From Panax quinquefolius (lineage: Eukaryota; Streptophyta; Magnoliopsida; Apiales; Araliaceae): 64,000 nucleotides of DNA. The translations under genes and the position numbers were made by a program. A model generated the notes under the pieces. It worked only from the letters and a program-made list of their open reading frames with translations, made no database searches and was not told the origin of the DNA. The stretch is taken from assembly GCA_020205615.1 (NCBI GenBank), contig CM035171.1, forward strand, positions 123,818,893 through 123,882,892, written 5' to 3'. Below are positions 10,832-23,650 of the stretch, piece by piece. Numbering within the stretch: the first letter of the stretch is position 1; each line of letters begins with the position of its first letter.

Positions 10832-12162
10832 AGACCCCAAATTTTTTAAATAAAAAGGAATTTCCTTTATTTATTATTTTGAAATAGTAAGGGTTGATTT
10901 GATTAATGTGATAGCTATGGTTAAATATGCAAATATTTCAAAATAAGCAAGTGGTTATAAAATATTCATTATCGCTTGGAATATTCGTTTGTCGTGGAAT
11001 ATTCGTATCGCGTCTGAATATTCGTATTTACCAAGCAAAAATGTGTGGGGGCCCCATAACTAAAAGCGATCGATGAAGAAAACGACAAATATAAGTTGTT
11101 TTTAAATAACTACAGAAGTAAGTTATCAAGTATCATCGCTTGAATACCCTTATGGTTAAAACACACTAATACGCTGCTGTCAACAAGAGACATACCAGAT
11201 TGCACCAATTATTGATTCTTACGTAGAAGGCACTACTCAATAATGGTTACAGTGAATTACCGCTCAAAGATTTTATCGAAAGTTAATAATTGTCATATGA
11301 TATTTTATATCATCGTTGTTTCAATAATCACATTACACAAAGATTTTCATTATCGGCTAATAATTCATATTATCCTAATAATATTATTAGATAACATTAT
11401 TGGCAATGTCTAGAAAGTTCGCTCTAAGGAGAGGTTTGTCACCTAATCATGCCACCAAGAAGAAGAAATTTTATCGAAAGCCCTCTTCCCTGAACCGCCT
11501 CGTCACAATATCAGGATTCTCAGAATATTATTTGTGAATAATTAATTATTGATTTATATGATGAGGAAAATATTGATTTTATGTGGATATAGATGGAGAA
11601 AATTTTTAAATGACAATTGTTGAAAATTAATATTTTATCTTTTTCTCGATAAAATAATTCATTTAAATATATTATTTTAATAATATATTAACTATGATAT
11701 TTTTTTACAACGAATGTGGGATATATGAGTATACGAGGAGGAAGAGTATTTTTTGTTGCAATAAATGTTTAAAACATGTTAAACATGCTCATGGACCCCA
11801 TTTATCGACCGAAATTTGATTATACCAGTAAAATTGCCCGCTTGTGATTTCTTGGCCAATTTCTGATTGAATTTGGAAAACTTTCTTCTGCAAAGTTGTA
11901 GAGAATTGAATTTCCTATAAAAACTCAAGAGATTCGAATTTTCTGATGAAAGGGCTATTTATTATGAATTATCAAGTTCAAGTTCAAATAATTGATTTTT
12001 GAAGTTTAAAATATTTAAAATTAGAAAACGTTTTTCTTATTTTTTCTAGAAGGTGGTATGTGTTTGATGGCTGAAATCAGATTCTAGATATGTGTAGAAA
12101 ATAATATAATTATATTATTAATTTATTAAATTTTCTCGCTTTCAAAGTTCTAAGCAATTTCC

Positions 12163-12170
12163 TATAAATA
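12163..12170 (+). promoter_or_regulatory. TATA box of the Tk1 LTR
   Basis: TATAAATA in the context TTCCTATAAATAGGTGC, which is kept in other Tk1 LTR copies (about 18902, 22151, 28897, 43023, and minus-strand 32876 and 51097). Transcription should start about 30 bp downstream, which gives an R-U5 leader of roughly 1.4 kb, long for an LTR element. Confidence 0.75.
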
Positions 12171-12439
12171 GGTGCTTAGTTAGAATTGAAAATCACACCG
12201 TAAATCAAGTTTTCTCTCTATATATCGAGTTTATTCTTGTGAGTATTTTGAGTATACTTTGAGTATTGCTATACTAGGCAAGTCCAAGTCATAGCCTATA
12301 TCCTGTTTCAAATGTAGACCGATCTTTCGAGGTAAGTGGATATTATTTTTTTTCAGAATGATATTATTTCTTCAATATCATTATAATCGAAATGTCGATC
12401 CAAAGTTTTTATCAAATTTGAACTTTTTCATGCTCTGGG

Positions 12440-12640
12440 TTACTATTCATGGGTTACTATTCATGAGTTACTATTCACGAAGTTACTATTCATGAAGTTA
12501 CTATTCACGAAGTTACTATTCACGAGTACTATTCATGAAGTCGCGAAGATGTTTTTGTGGAATTTCTATCTTTGGTGTCTGAGTTACTATTCACGATACT
12601 AAGATATTCACGATACTATTATTCACGATACTAAGATTAT
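12440..12640 (+). repeat. TTACTATTCACGA tandem array in the LTR
   Basis: Seven or more head-to-tail 14-16-bp units of the form GTTACTATTCA(C/T)GAA occur in 12440-12540. After a 40-bp gap there are further shorter units (ATTCACGATACTAAG) to about 12635. The array recurs in every full Tk1 LTR (19180-19390, 22425-22630, 29165-29375, 43315-43500) and on the minus strand (32465-32600, 50665-50830). Confidence 0.9.
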
Positions 12641-13639
12641 TCAATCAAAAATAAAATTTCTTCTTTTCGTCTAAAATATCTATTCTTCGATACTAACTCG
12701 ATCAGATCCATGTTTTGATCATTCTCAATTTTACACCACTATGATTATTTTTGAGGTATTTTTGGGCGTGGATAAAACCAAGTACTTAATCCTTAATCCT
12801 TAATCCTCACATTTTGTTTCACCGATTCGCTTTTTAAAAAATATTTTCATCATCCTCGCCTTAAATGATGATATTATTGAATATCTTCGCCCAGAAGGCA
12901 AAGATGAATGATTTCAAGAATATCTTTGGCCCAGAGTAAAGATGAACAGTGTGTCGAGATTTAATACGACCGATTGATTAATATCTTTGCCCCAGAGTAA
13001 AAAGATGAACAGTGTTTAAATGAATACGACTAATCGATGAATATCTTCGCCCAGAAAGCAAAAGATGAATATTTGATTCCGTATGTATATCGATTGATGT
13101 TACAGGATAAAATATCGATGATGGACCGTTAAATTCATAGATTATAGTAGATTTCATTCTCTACGAAACTCTTCTATGAATTATTATTTCACGCCAAATA
13201 TTGATCCAAACTTGTCATTTATCAGATTCTATCGATTTTTCCCCTCGTCAAGACTAACGATAATTTGTCAGATATTATCTTAGTCATAATATTCTTTATC
13301 GGGCTAGTCGAGCTCACCCTTTCCTTGTTGTTCCATTTTTCTTCTCGTGAGGCGGTAATGTAATGAAAGTACTAGCTTCTGGGTAATGGAAACGAAGGTT
13401 CTAGAGAGAGTTGTTTAGTAGTCCTCACCATTTTGTAAAATAATGAATCAATAATTATGATGGGGATTTATTTATGCGGATATCATTTCTGTAAGACAAT
13501 ATTATATTTAAACTCATTAAGATATATTGTCGATTTCACACCATACATTCAGATTATCAAGTCAGAGTTTGCTTTTTGCACTCATGTATTCATGCACTCG
13601 TAACGGGTGTCAGGTATACCTATTTTGGGGGGCCACAAA

Positions 13640-13655
13640 TGGGTATCGTAGCTTA
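13640..13655 (+). other. Primer binding site of element A
   Basis: GGGTATCGTAGCTTAGG, just after the LTR. In element B the same place reads TGGTATCGTAGCTAGG (23635-23650). The reference site for the 3' end of plant initiator Met tRNA is TGGTATCAGAGC, so this is a mutated Met-tRNA site. Confidence 0.75.
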
Positions 13656-13822
13656 GGATACGATCTCCATGCGAGATCTGGAATAAAACTAGAGGGAGAG
13701 ACGAGTAAATCCTTCGCTAAAGGTGTCCTACCTAAGCTTATTTGTTAGTCGGTCAAGATATAGTGATATTATGTGATATATCGATTTCTTAATTAACCCT
13801 TATTTTATGACAAGATTTGAGA

Positions 13823-15005
13823 ATGTCGAATCGAGAATATTAACAAAGGAGCAAATGAGACCGTGGAGATGCCTCAGACTCACCAACGAGGAGAACGTGC
13901 AACAGTCGGGTAATGTTCCTCCCGTGAAACAACACCACCGAAAGCGATGATGAACGAGGGATGTTTAGAAGCTTTTTGCAGCTCATGCAAAATCGCATTT
14001 AGGAGACTCGTGTTCAAAATACAGAGAGAAATGATAGCAATTACCGTGGTCACAAATGCAAGCAACTCAAAGAGTCAGACCACCGCAATCGGGGAAAGCC
14101 GATCCGATTAAGTGAGACGTAATCAAACAAATTACCAAGATATTCGATGTCTGGGATGCACGGAGGAACAGAAAGTTCCATTCGCCACTTTTATGTTCCG
14201 TATGGCAGGCAGACATCGGTGGAATCAGAAGCGCACTCCATCCAAATGCACTCAAAGATGCCATGGAGACGCTTTCAAAAAATAAACGACAAGTACTTCC
14301 CCGAAAGTATTCATTATACGGGCGAAGTGGAGTTTATTAGACTAGAGCAGTAATAATAACACGACGGTCCCAAAGACGAGGCGAAGTTCATGAGTTATCC
14401 AGTTCAGCACCTCATTTGGTGAGAAATGAGGAACGATGACGCGATGTTTCGAGAGGTTTGAAACCCGACATACGCCAAGATCTCATTTCTCATAAATTTT
14501 CTCTATTCAGATGTCACAATGTGGCTCAAATTGTTGTAGAGAGCGAGATAACGAGTACGCTCAACCGAGGGACCATAACCAGATCATACCAAGATAGCAA
14601 CATCGTAATAACGATAACCAAATGAGAAAGAAAGAAATACGACAGTAGGCTGAAACCACTCGTGGTAATCGTGGCCATGAAAATAAAGAAGCGAGCCTGG
14701 AGGAGATTTTAAAAGAGGAGATTCAACAACCACTATGCTGAAGACGCCAAACACAAAGAAGAACTAGTTTTATGGAGGAGAACGACCACCCATCGACAAG
14801 TTACAAATGCGAAAGAGGGATATATCACCCAAACCGCCCACAACAGCTTTAAGGTATGCTATAATTGTGGAAAAGAAGGACATATCGCCGAGATCAGACG
14901 ATATCGAAACCCAAATTCAATGGAATGGTGACTCAAAAGGATGTCCCGTAAAAGTCAAAGTCAACGGCTCTTTTGAAGAGCGCTTGTCGTGACTTCATTA
15001 AAAAT
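13823..15005 (+). pseudogene. gag of element A (broken)
   Basis: The start is set at ATG 13823 by comparison with the other copies. The gag core is recognisable as DKYFPESIHYTG and EVEFIRLEQ (14290-14350), the retrotransposon gag domain. Two zinc-knuckle blocks follow near 14800-14830 and 14851-14890; the second reads CYNCGKEGHIAE-like. Gag would form the particle and the CCHC knuckles would bind RNA. There are many one- to three-base indels and several stops, so no protein is expected. Confidence 0.75.
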
Positions 15006-15049
15006 GCAAGGAACCCGAACGGTTAGCAGACGGTTAGTTAATTATAAAT

Positions 15050-17490
15050 TTCAAAGTAAGTATATACCTTACTAGATATCTGCTTCTACCCATTCTTTAT
15101 CTCTTACTTATACAACGCTTAAACTCGACTACGAGAAATTAGACTTTCGACCTATCTCGTGGAAACCATTAGAGAAACTTTCATCACATCCATTGCTTAT
15201 AAATCTTGCTTGATTCAGTCAGCACTATCACATTACCGTTAACCTTATTTCTATAGAGATATTTGTTTTTGATGTGATTTTAAGGTTAACTACTCATCAC
15301 GCCGAAATTGATTATTTTCGTAAGGTCATAGTTTTCATATTCCTAAGCAACCTCGTTATTCAATTCAAGCAATCAAACCATCAGAAGTCAAACATTTTCA
15401 TATCGCCATGAAGTCATTCGCTTATTACGGATGTCAAATTTTCTTAGTCCATGTTATGGATTTGAATAAAGACACGCCGATTTGAATAATATTCCGTTGT
15501 TATTGATTTTTCCCGACGATTTCAAGAATTTCGCTTACTCCCAAAGCCCGATATTAAATTTTGTATCGACTTTCAACCCTAGACAAAACTCATTTCTAAA
15601 ATCTCATATCGAATGGCTCCTATCAACTTCGTGAGTTAAAATTCAACTATAGAATTTGGTACCGAGCCTTTATCTTGTGACTTCCTTTCAGGAATTCACC
15701 CAAGCCGCACTCTCCGTAGGGACGCCATATTCGTATGCGATAAGAAAATCGATAGGTGTCATTGTGACGCATATCCAAGATCGGGATACGAGTCACAACT
15801 GAGAGCAACCTAAGTCAAGAATCGAAATACGAGCTTTCTAGGCTTAGTTGGTTATTATCTGAGATTCGTCAAGGATATTCTCAATCGCTATTCCATTAAC
15901 GCAAATTTACTCAGAGAGATACAAAATTCGAATGGAGCAAGGAATGTGGAAGAGCTTCAAGAACTCAAGAGGAGACTCATTTCAAAGACATGTTCGACTC
16001 ACGCCATCCCGGAAAAGTTTAACGTGGTAAATGCGACGAGAGAGTAGAAGATCATATGCGAACGAAAAGGATGATGTCAAGTATACGACAGAGCCAACTT
16101 TAATAGAAAAGTTAAGATCGCTTGCAAGCCACCGACTCTTGAAATGATGCGCGCGATGAAGAAGAAAGTACAAGAAGGAGCTATTCCTAAGCGAGAATCG
16201 ATGAAGAAGGAATACTTCGAGTCCACTCTAGACTTCAGGTTCCTAACGACTGATTTGAAGTACAAGATTACGATGGAGGCACACAATACGCCATTTGCAA
16301 TCCATCCTCGAAGTACTAAAATGTATCGTGATCTTCAACATACATTTTGGTGGAACAATACGAAGAGAGAGATTGCAAAGTTTATCTCGATGTGTTTAAC
16401 TTGCTAACGTAGTAAAGCGCGAGCATCTTGTACCTAAGGGTCCGCTCAAACCACTTGAGATTCCTAATGGAAGTGGGAACACATTACTATGGATTTCACA
16501 CGGTCTCTTCCTACTTTTTTCAAGGCATCAATGCTATTTGGGTTATTGTTGATAGATTAACCAAGTCTCGCTTATTTCTTACCGATACGGAGACTTATTC
16601 CTCGAACGCCTTTTCTAGTATGTACGTGAATGAGATCAGAGGTCGTATGGCATGCCAAGATCCATAGTTTTAGATCGTGACCCAAGATTCACTTCAAGAT
16701 TTTGGGTTAGCTTGCAAAAAGCTACGGGCACGGAATTTATTTATCTGGCTGGGTATACCATCCTCAAACGGATGGGCAATCGTAAAGGACTACTCAAACT
16801 CTCAAGATATATTAAAACTCGTGGTCCTAGATTTCAAAGGAAGTCGATAAGTACTTGCCATCGTGGAATTCTCATACAACAATAAAGTTATTAAACAAAT
16901 ATAGTATGGTTCCATTCAAGCATTATATGGACAAAAATGTCGCTTCCAATATGTTGGGATGAGGTGGGTGAAGCAACATTGTTGGGACCCGAAGTTACGT
17001 ATGACTACCGACTAATGATTCGACAACGATACAAACCAAGACAAGATCGACAAAAGAGTTATGCGATCTTCATCGAAAGGACGGGAATTTAATGTAGGGG
17101 ATCATGATTGTCATGAAGTCAGCTCCACGGAAGGGAGTTACAAGATTTGGGAAGAGAGGAAAGCTCAATCCACGATTTATCGTCCATTTCAAATTCTCGA
17201 CCGAGTAGGAAATGTAGCCTATGACTTGCAAGCATTCCGAGTATGTCTCGTGTTCATAATGTGTTTCATATATCCGTATTTCAGAATATGTGAAAGACCC
17301 GAACCACGCTATCGAAGTTGTAACCCCACGAGATAGCCAAGACTTAACGTATGAGGAGGTACCGCCAAGATTTTGATAGAAGGAGCATGTCCCACGCCAA
17401 GAAAGGTCATACCACAAGTTAAAGTTTTGTGGAGGAATCATGCTATAGAGGAAATGCCCGGGAATTGAAACTAAAACGAAAGCGAGGTAT
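15050..17490 (+). pseudogene. pol of element A: PR, RT/RH remnants, integrase, chromodomain (broken)
   Basis: The protease lies about 15055-15480; its active-site triplet reads Asp-Ile-Cys instead of Asp-Thr-Gly. Compared with element C, about 450 bp of the RT core (including the FIDD block) and about 340 bp of RNase H are absent between 15600 and 16020. The RT thumb segment remains at 15850-15985. Integrase runs from about 16260: the HHCC zinc region includes FWWNNTKREIAKFISMCLTC, and the core has AIWVIVDRLTKS and DRDPRFTSRFWVSLQKA. A degraded chromodomain is at 17335-17485. The chromodomain would steer insertion to heterochromatin. Non-functional. Confidence 0.85.
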
Positions 17491-17544
17491 CCTCACCTTT
17501 TCAAACACTGTGTATCGTACGCCAATTTCGAGGACGAAATTTCA

Positions 17545-17555
17545 TAAGAGGGAGG
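17545..17555 (+). other. Polypurine tract of element A
   Basis: AAGAGGGAGG directly before the 3' LTR. The intact form in elements C and D is AAGAAGGGAGG. It would prime plus-strand DNA synthesis. Confidence 0.8.
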
Positions 17556-20306
17556 TCAGAAGACCTCAAATTTTTTAAATAAAAAGGAATTTCCTTTATT
17601 TATTATTTTGAAATAGTAAGGGTTGATTTGATTAATGTGGATAGTTATGGTTAAATATGCAAATATTTCAAAATAAGCAAGTGGTTATAAAATATTCATT
17701 ATCGCTTGGGAATATTCGTTGTCGTCGGAATATTCGTATCGCTTGGAATATTCGTATTTACGGCAAGCAAAATGCATGTGGGGGGCCCCATAACTAAAGC
17801 GATATCGATGAAGAAAACGACAAATATAAGTTGTTTTTAAATAATCTACAGAAGTTGTTACCAAGTAATATCGCTGAATACCCGGTTAAAACACACTAAT
17901 ACGCTGCTGTCGAACAAGAAGACACCAGATTGCACCAATTATTGATTCTTACGTAAGAAGGCACTACTCAATAATGGTTACAGTAATTACCGCTCAAAGA
18001 TTTTATCGAAAGTTAATAATTGTCATATTGATATTTTATATCATTGTTGTTTCAATAATCACATTACACAAAGATTTTTCATTATCGGCTATAATTCATA
18101 TTATCCTAATAATATTATTAGATAACATTATTGGCAATGTCTAGAAAGTTCTCTGCCTAAGGAGAGGTTTGGTCACCTAATCAAGCCACCAAAGAAGAAG
18201 AAATTTTATCGAAAGCCCCTTTCCTGAAACCGCCTCGTCATTAATATCATGGATTCTCAGAATATTATTTGTGAATAATTAATTATTGATTTATATGATG
18301 AGGAAAATATTGATTTTATGTGGATATAGATGGAGAAAATTTTTAAATGACAATTGTTGAAAATTAATATTTTATCTTTTTCCGATAAAATAATTCATTT
18401 AAATATATTATTTTAATAATATATTAACTATGATATTTTTACAACGAATGTGGGATATATGAGTATACGAGGAGGAAGAGTATTTTTGTTGCAATAAATG
18501 TTTAAAACATGTTAAACATGCTCTGCGGGACCCCATTTATCGAATCAAATTTGATTATAAATGTAAAAAATTGCCCGCTTGTGGATTTCGGCAAATTTCT
18601 GATTGGAATTTGGAAAACTTTCTTCCGCAAAGTTGTAGAGAATTGAATTTCCTATAAAAACTCGCGAGATTCGAATTTTCTGATGAAAGGGCTATTTATT
18701 ATGAATTATTGAAGTTCAAGTTCAAATAATCGATTTTTGAAGTTTAAAATATTTAAAATTAGAAAAACGTTTTTTTATTATTTTTTCTAGAAGGTGGTAT
18801 GTGTTTGATGGCTGAAATCAGATTCTAGATATGTGTAGAAAATAATATAATTATATTATTAATTTATTAAATTTTCTCGCTTGTGTTCTAAGCAATTTTC
18901 CTATAAAATAGGTGCTTAGTTAGAATTGAAAATCACACCGTAAATCAAGTTTTCTCTCTATATTATCGAGCGATTCTTGTGAGTATTTTGAGTATACTTT
19001 GAGTATTGCTATACTATGCAAGTCCAAGTCATAGCCTATATCCTGTTTCAAATTTGTAAGACCGATCTTCGAGGTAAGTGGATATTATTTTTTTTCAGAA
19101 TGATATTATTTCTTCAATATCATTATAATCGAAATGTCGATCCAAGTTTTTATCAAATTTGAACTTTTTCATGCGCTCTGGGTTACTATTCATGGGTTAC
19201 TATTCATGAGTTACTATTCACGAAGTTACTATTCATGAAGTTACTATTCACGAAGTTACTATTCACGAGTACTATTCACGAATACTAAGCAGCGTGAAGA
19301 TGTTTTTGTGGAATTTCTATCTTTTGGTGTCTGAGTTACTATTCACGATATCAATTATTCACGATACTAAGACTATTCACGATACTGCATTATTCAATTT
19401 AAAAAATAAAATTTCTTCTTTTCGTCTAAAATATCTATTCGGATACTAACTCGATCAGATCCATGTTTTGATCATTCTCAATTTTACACCACTATGATTA
19501 TTTTTGAGGTATTTTTGACGCGTGATAAAACCAAGTACGAATCCTTAATCCTTAATCCTCACTATTTTTGTTTCACCGATTCGCTTTTAAAAAAATATTT
19601 TCATCATCCTCGCCTTAAATGATGATATTATTGAATATCTTCGCCCCAGAAAAAGATGAATGATTTCAAGAATATCTTTGGCCCAGAGTAGTGCAAAGAT
19701 GAATGTGTGTCGAGATGAATACGACCGATTGATTAATATCTTTCGCCCAGAGTAAAAGATGAACAGTGTTTAAATGAATAATAATACGACTTAATCGATG
19801 AATATCTTCGCCTCAGAAGTAAAAAGATGAATATTTGATTCCGTATGCATATCGATTGATGTTACAGTGATAAAATATTGATGATGGACCGTTAAATTCA
19901 TAGATTATAGTAGATTTCATTCTCTACGAACTCTTCTATGAATTATTATTTCACCATAAATATTGATCCAAACTTGTCAGCCTATCAGATTCTATCGATT
20001 TTTCCTCGTCAAGACTAACGATAATTTGTCAGATATTATCTTAGTCATAATATTCTTTACCGGGCTAGTTGAGCTCACCCTTTTCCTTGTTGTTCCATTT
20101 TTCTTCTCGTGAGGCGAGAATGTAATGAGTACTAGCTCTGGGTATGGAATGAAGGTTCTAGAGAGAGTTGTTTAGTAGTCCTCACCATTTTTGTAAAATA
20201 ATGAATCAATAATTATGATGGGGATTTATTTATGTGTGGATATTGTTTAAGAAGACAATATTATATTTAAACTCACAAGATATATTGTCGTATTTCACAC
20301 TTACAT
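17556..20306 (+). repeat. 3' LTR of element A, lacking about the last 100 bp
   Basis: Starts TCAGAAGACCTCAAAT after the purine tract and follows the 5' LTR base for base apart from scattered small indels. It stops at about ATTTCACACTTACATT, where the 5' LTR carries on for about 100 bp to GGCCACA. Sequence from 20307 is not LTR. Confidence 0.88.
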
Positions 20307-20804
20307 TTGTCAATTACAACACATCTAATAACTTAGGAAATAAAGGAACATATACACAAAAAAGAATGATAAAGGAAATAAATAAAGGAACACACTTTAT
20401 GCAAATTCAATTCCAAAAGTAAACCAAACATAAACTATGTGATCGCTTAACAAATGCCATGAGAAAAGAATAAGGGTTTGTATTATAATATTTGGGTTTG
20501 GTTAAATAGATGATGTCAACGCTGACGTGGTAATCACTGTGTGTTTTGATCTTCTTTTTATTATTCACCAAGTTGTAGAAGTAATTATTTAAGTACAATA
20601 CATAATTTCATTCAAGTGTATGTAAATTATGTATTATGCATAATATGCAAGTGTATATATATATTCATGTCTATGAATACATTGGACATCAGGTGTATAC
20701 CGCATATTTATATGTAAGTACCTCGCATACATCGATGTAAAATATGAATAATCAAAAACTTCTATATTAATAATACATGACATCGAATACGCCTAATTAC
20801 GTAA
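20307..20804. other. Unique spacer between elements A and B
   Basis: About 500 bp of AT-rich sequence not seen elsewhere in the window, with an ATGCATAATATGCA-like stretch near 20634-20651. No gene is recognised. It may be original target DNA or the remains of another insertion. Confidence 0.6.
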
Positions 20805-23632
20805 GTAGAGAAGACCTCAAATTTTTTTAAAATAAAAAGGAATTTCCTTTATTTATTATTTTGAAATAAGTAAGGGTTGATTTGATTAATGTGGATAGTT
20901 ATGGGTAAATACGCAAATATTTCAAAATAAGCAAGTGGTTATAAAATATTCATTATCGCTTTGGAATATTCGTTTGGTCGTGGAATATTCGTAGATCGGC
21001 CGTGAATATTCGCATTTACCACAAGCAAATATGTGTGGGCCCCATAACTGAAAGTGATCGATGAAGAAAACGACAAATATAAGTTGTTTTTAAATAATCT
21101 ACAGAAGTTGTTACTGCTATCATCATTGAATACCCTATGGTTAAAACACACTAATACGCCATTGTCAACAAGAAGACACCAGATTGCACCAATTATTGAT
21201 TCTTACGTAAGAAGGCACTACTCAATAATGGTTACAAAAGAATTACCGCTCAAAGATTTTATCGAAGTTAATAATTGTCAAGGCTGATATTTTATATCAT
21301 CGTTGTTTCAATAATCACATTACACAAGATCTTTCATTATCGGCTAATAATTCATATTATCCTAATAATATTATTAGATAACATTATTGGCAATGTCTAG
21401 AAAGTTCGCCTAAGGAGAGGTTTGGTCACCTAATCATGCGCCACCAGAAGAAGAAATTTTATCGAAAGCCCCTTTCCTTGAACCGCCTCGGTCACAATAT
21501 CAGATTCTCGTAATATTATTTGTGAATAATTAATTATTGATTTATATGATGAGGAAAATATTGATTTTATGTGGATATAGATGGAGAAAATTTTTAAAAT
21601 GACAATTGTTGAAAATTAATATTTTATCTTTTTCTCGATAAAATAATTCATTTAAATATATTATTTTAATAATATATTAACTATGATATTTTTACAACGA
21701 ATGTGGGATATATGAGTATACGAGGAGGAAGAGTATTTTTGTTGCAATAAATGTTTAAAACATGTTAAACATGCTCATGGACCCCATTTATCGACCGAAA
21801 TTTGATTATAAATGTAAAAATCGCCCGCTTGTGGATTTCTTGGCCAATTTCTATTTGAATTTGGAAAACTTTCTTCTGCAAAGTTGTAGAGAATTGAATT
21901 TCCTATAAAACTCAAGTGAGATTCGAATTTTCTGATGAAAGGGCTATTTATTATGAATTATCAAGTTCAAGTTCAAATAATTAATTTTGAAGTTTTAATT
22001 ATTTTTTTTAGAAAACGTTTTTCTTATTTTTGGCTATCTTTAACATGTGCTTGATGGCTGAAATCAGATTGTCTAGATGTGTGTAGAAAATTTATTAAAT
22101 ATATTATTATTATATTAAATTTTCTCGCTTTCGTGTTCTAAGCAATTTCCTATAAATAGGTGCTTAGGTTAGAATTGAAAATCACACCGTAAATCAAGTT
22201 TTCTCTCTATATTATCGAAATTATTCTTGTGAGTATTTTGAGTATACTTTGAGTATTGCTATACTAAGCAAGTCCAAGTCATAGCCTATATCCTGTTTCA
22301 AATTAAAGACTGATCTTCGAGGTAAGTGGATATTATTTTTTCAGAATGATATTATTTCTTCAATATCATTATAATCGAAATGTCGATCCAAGTTTTTATC
22401 AAATTTGAAACTTTTTCATGCTCTGGGTTACTATTCATGGTTACTATTCATGAGTTACTATTCACGAAGTTACTATTCATGAAGTTACTATTCACGAAGT
22501 TACTATTCACGAGTACTATTCATGAAGCGTGAAGATGTTTTTGTGGAATTTCTATCTTTGGTGTCTGAGTTACTATTCACGATACTTGACTATTCACGAT
22601 ACTAAGACTATTCACGATACTAAGACTATTCAATTTAAAAATAAAATTTCTTCTTTTCGTCTAAAATATCTATTCGGATACTAACTCGATCAGATCCATG
22701 TTTTGATCATTCTCAATTTTACACCACTATGATTATTTTTGAGGTATTTTTGGGCGTGGATAAAACCAAGTACTAATCCTTAATCCTTAATCCTCGCTAT
22801 TTTTTGTTTCACCGATTCGCTTTTTTAAAATATTTTTCATCATCCTCACCTTAAATGATGATATTATTGAATATCTTCGCCCCAGAGCAGCAAAGATGAA
22901 TGATTTCAAGAATATCTTTGGCCCAGAAGTAAAAGATGAACAGTGTCGAGATGAATACGACTCGATTGATTAATATCTTTGCCCCAGAGTGCAAAGATGA
23001 ATGTGTTTTTAAATGAATACGACTTAATCGATGAATATCTTCGCCTCAGAAGTAAAGATGAATATTTGATTCCGTATGTATATCGATTGATGTTACAGGA
23101 TAAAATATTGATGATGGACTGTTAAATTCATAGATTATAGAGATTTCATTCTCTACGTAACTCTTCTATTAATTATTATTTCACCGCGAATATTGATCCG
23201 AAACTTGTCAGTTTATCAGATTCTATCGATTTTTTCCTCGTCAAGACTAACGATAATTTGTCAGATATTATCTTAGTCATAATATTCTTTACCGGGCTAG
23301 TGAGCTCACCCTTTCCTTTTGTTGTTCCATTTTTCTTCTCGTGAGGCGAGAATGTAAATGAGTACTAGCTGGGGTAATGAAAATGAAGGTTCTAGAGAGA
23401 GTTGTTTAGTAGTCCCTCACCATTTTTGTAAAATAATGAATCAATAATTATGATGGGGATTTATTTGAGTATGATATTGCCTGTAAGACAATATTATATT
23501 TAAACTCACAGATATATCATCGTATTTCACACGACATTCAGATTATCAAGTCAGAAGTTTGCTTTTGTACCATGTATTCGGGCGTACTTCGTAACGGGTG
23601 TCAGTGTATACCTATTTTGGGGGCGCCACAAA
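20805..23632 (+). repeat. 5' LTR of element B (Tk1)
   Basis: Starts TAGAGAAGACCTCAAATT and ends TTTTGGGGGCGCCACA. The TATA box is at about 22151, the splice-donor-like GTAAGT at 22322, the TTACTATTCACGA array at 22425-22630, and the hairpin units at 22865-23060. Confidence 0.93.
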
Positions 23633-23650
23633 TCTGGTATCGTAGCTAGG
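23633..23650 (+). other. Primer binding site of element B
   Basis: TGGTATCGTAGCTAGG two to three bases after the LTR. It matches the complement of the initiator Met tRNA 3' end except for GTA in place of AGA. This is the best preserved Tk1 site in the window. Confidence 0.8.

Larger units (their letters stand above)
10832..13638 (+). repeat. 5' LTR of element A (Tk1, about 2.8 kb)
   Basis: Starts AGACCCCAAATTTTTT (the usual leading TGTA is missing) and ends TATTTTGGGGGGCCACA. It matches the LTRs at 17556, 20805, 27562 and 41592 and, reversed, at 31559 and 49730. Inside are a TATA box (12163), a splice-donor-like CGAG|GTAAGT (12331/12332), a 9-bp-stem hairpin (12357-12382), the TTACTATTCACGA array (about 12440-12635), and four hairpin units around GCCCAGAGTA (12870-13075). 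Confidence 0.93.
10832..20306 (+). mobile_element. Element A: Ty3/gypsy chromovirus (Tk1), nonautonomous
   Basis: Layout: 5' LTR (10832-13638), primer binding site, gag, a shortened pol, purine tract and 3' LTR (17556-20306, truncated). The internal region is about 3.9 kb. The pol order PR-RT-RH-INT-chromodomain places it in Ty3/gypsy chromoviruses, most like the Tekay/Del group, which also have long LTRs and a Met-tRNA primer site. The RT catalytic region and most of RNase H are missing and all frames are broken. It is very close to element B, with which it shares the deletions. No convincing 5-bp target duplication is visible: the left edge abuts the 441-bp repeat and the right LTR is incomplete. 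Confidence 0.92.

Noticed and set aside
12440..12640. Regular repeats that could suggest a CRISPR-like array
   Set aside because: Units are head-to-tail without unique spacers, sit in a plant LTR and recur in every LTR copy.
17070..17441. 123-codon minus-strand frame
   Set aside because: It is antisense to the integrase C-terminus and chromodomain of element A; the plus strand carries the recognisable domains.
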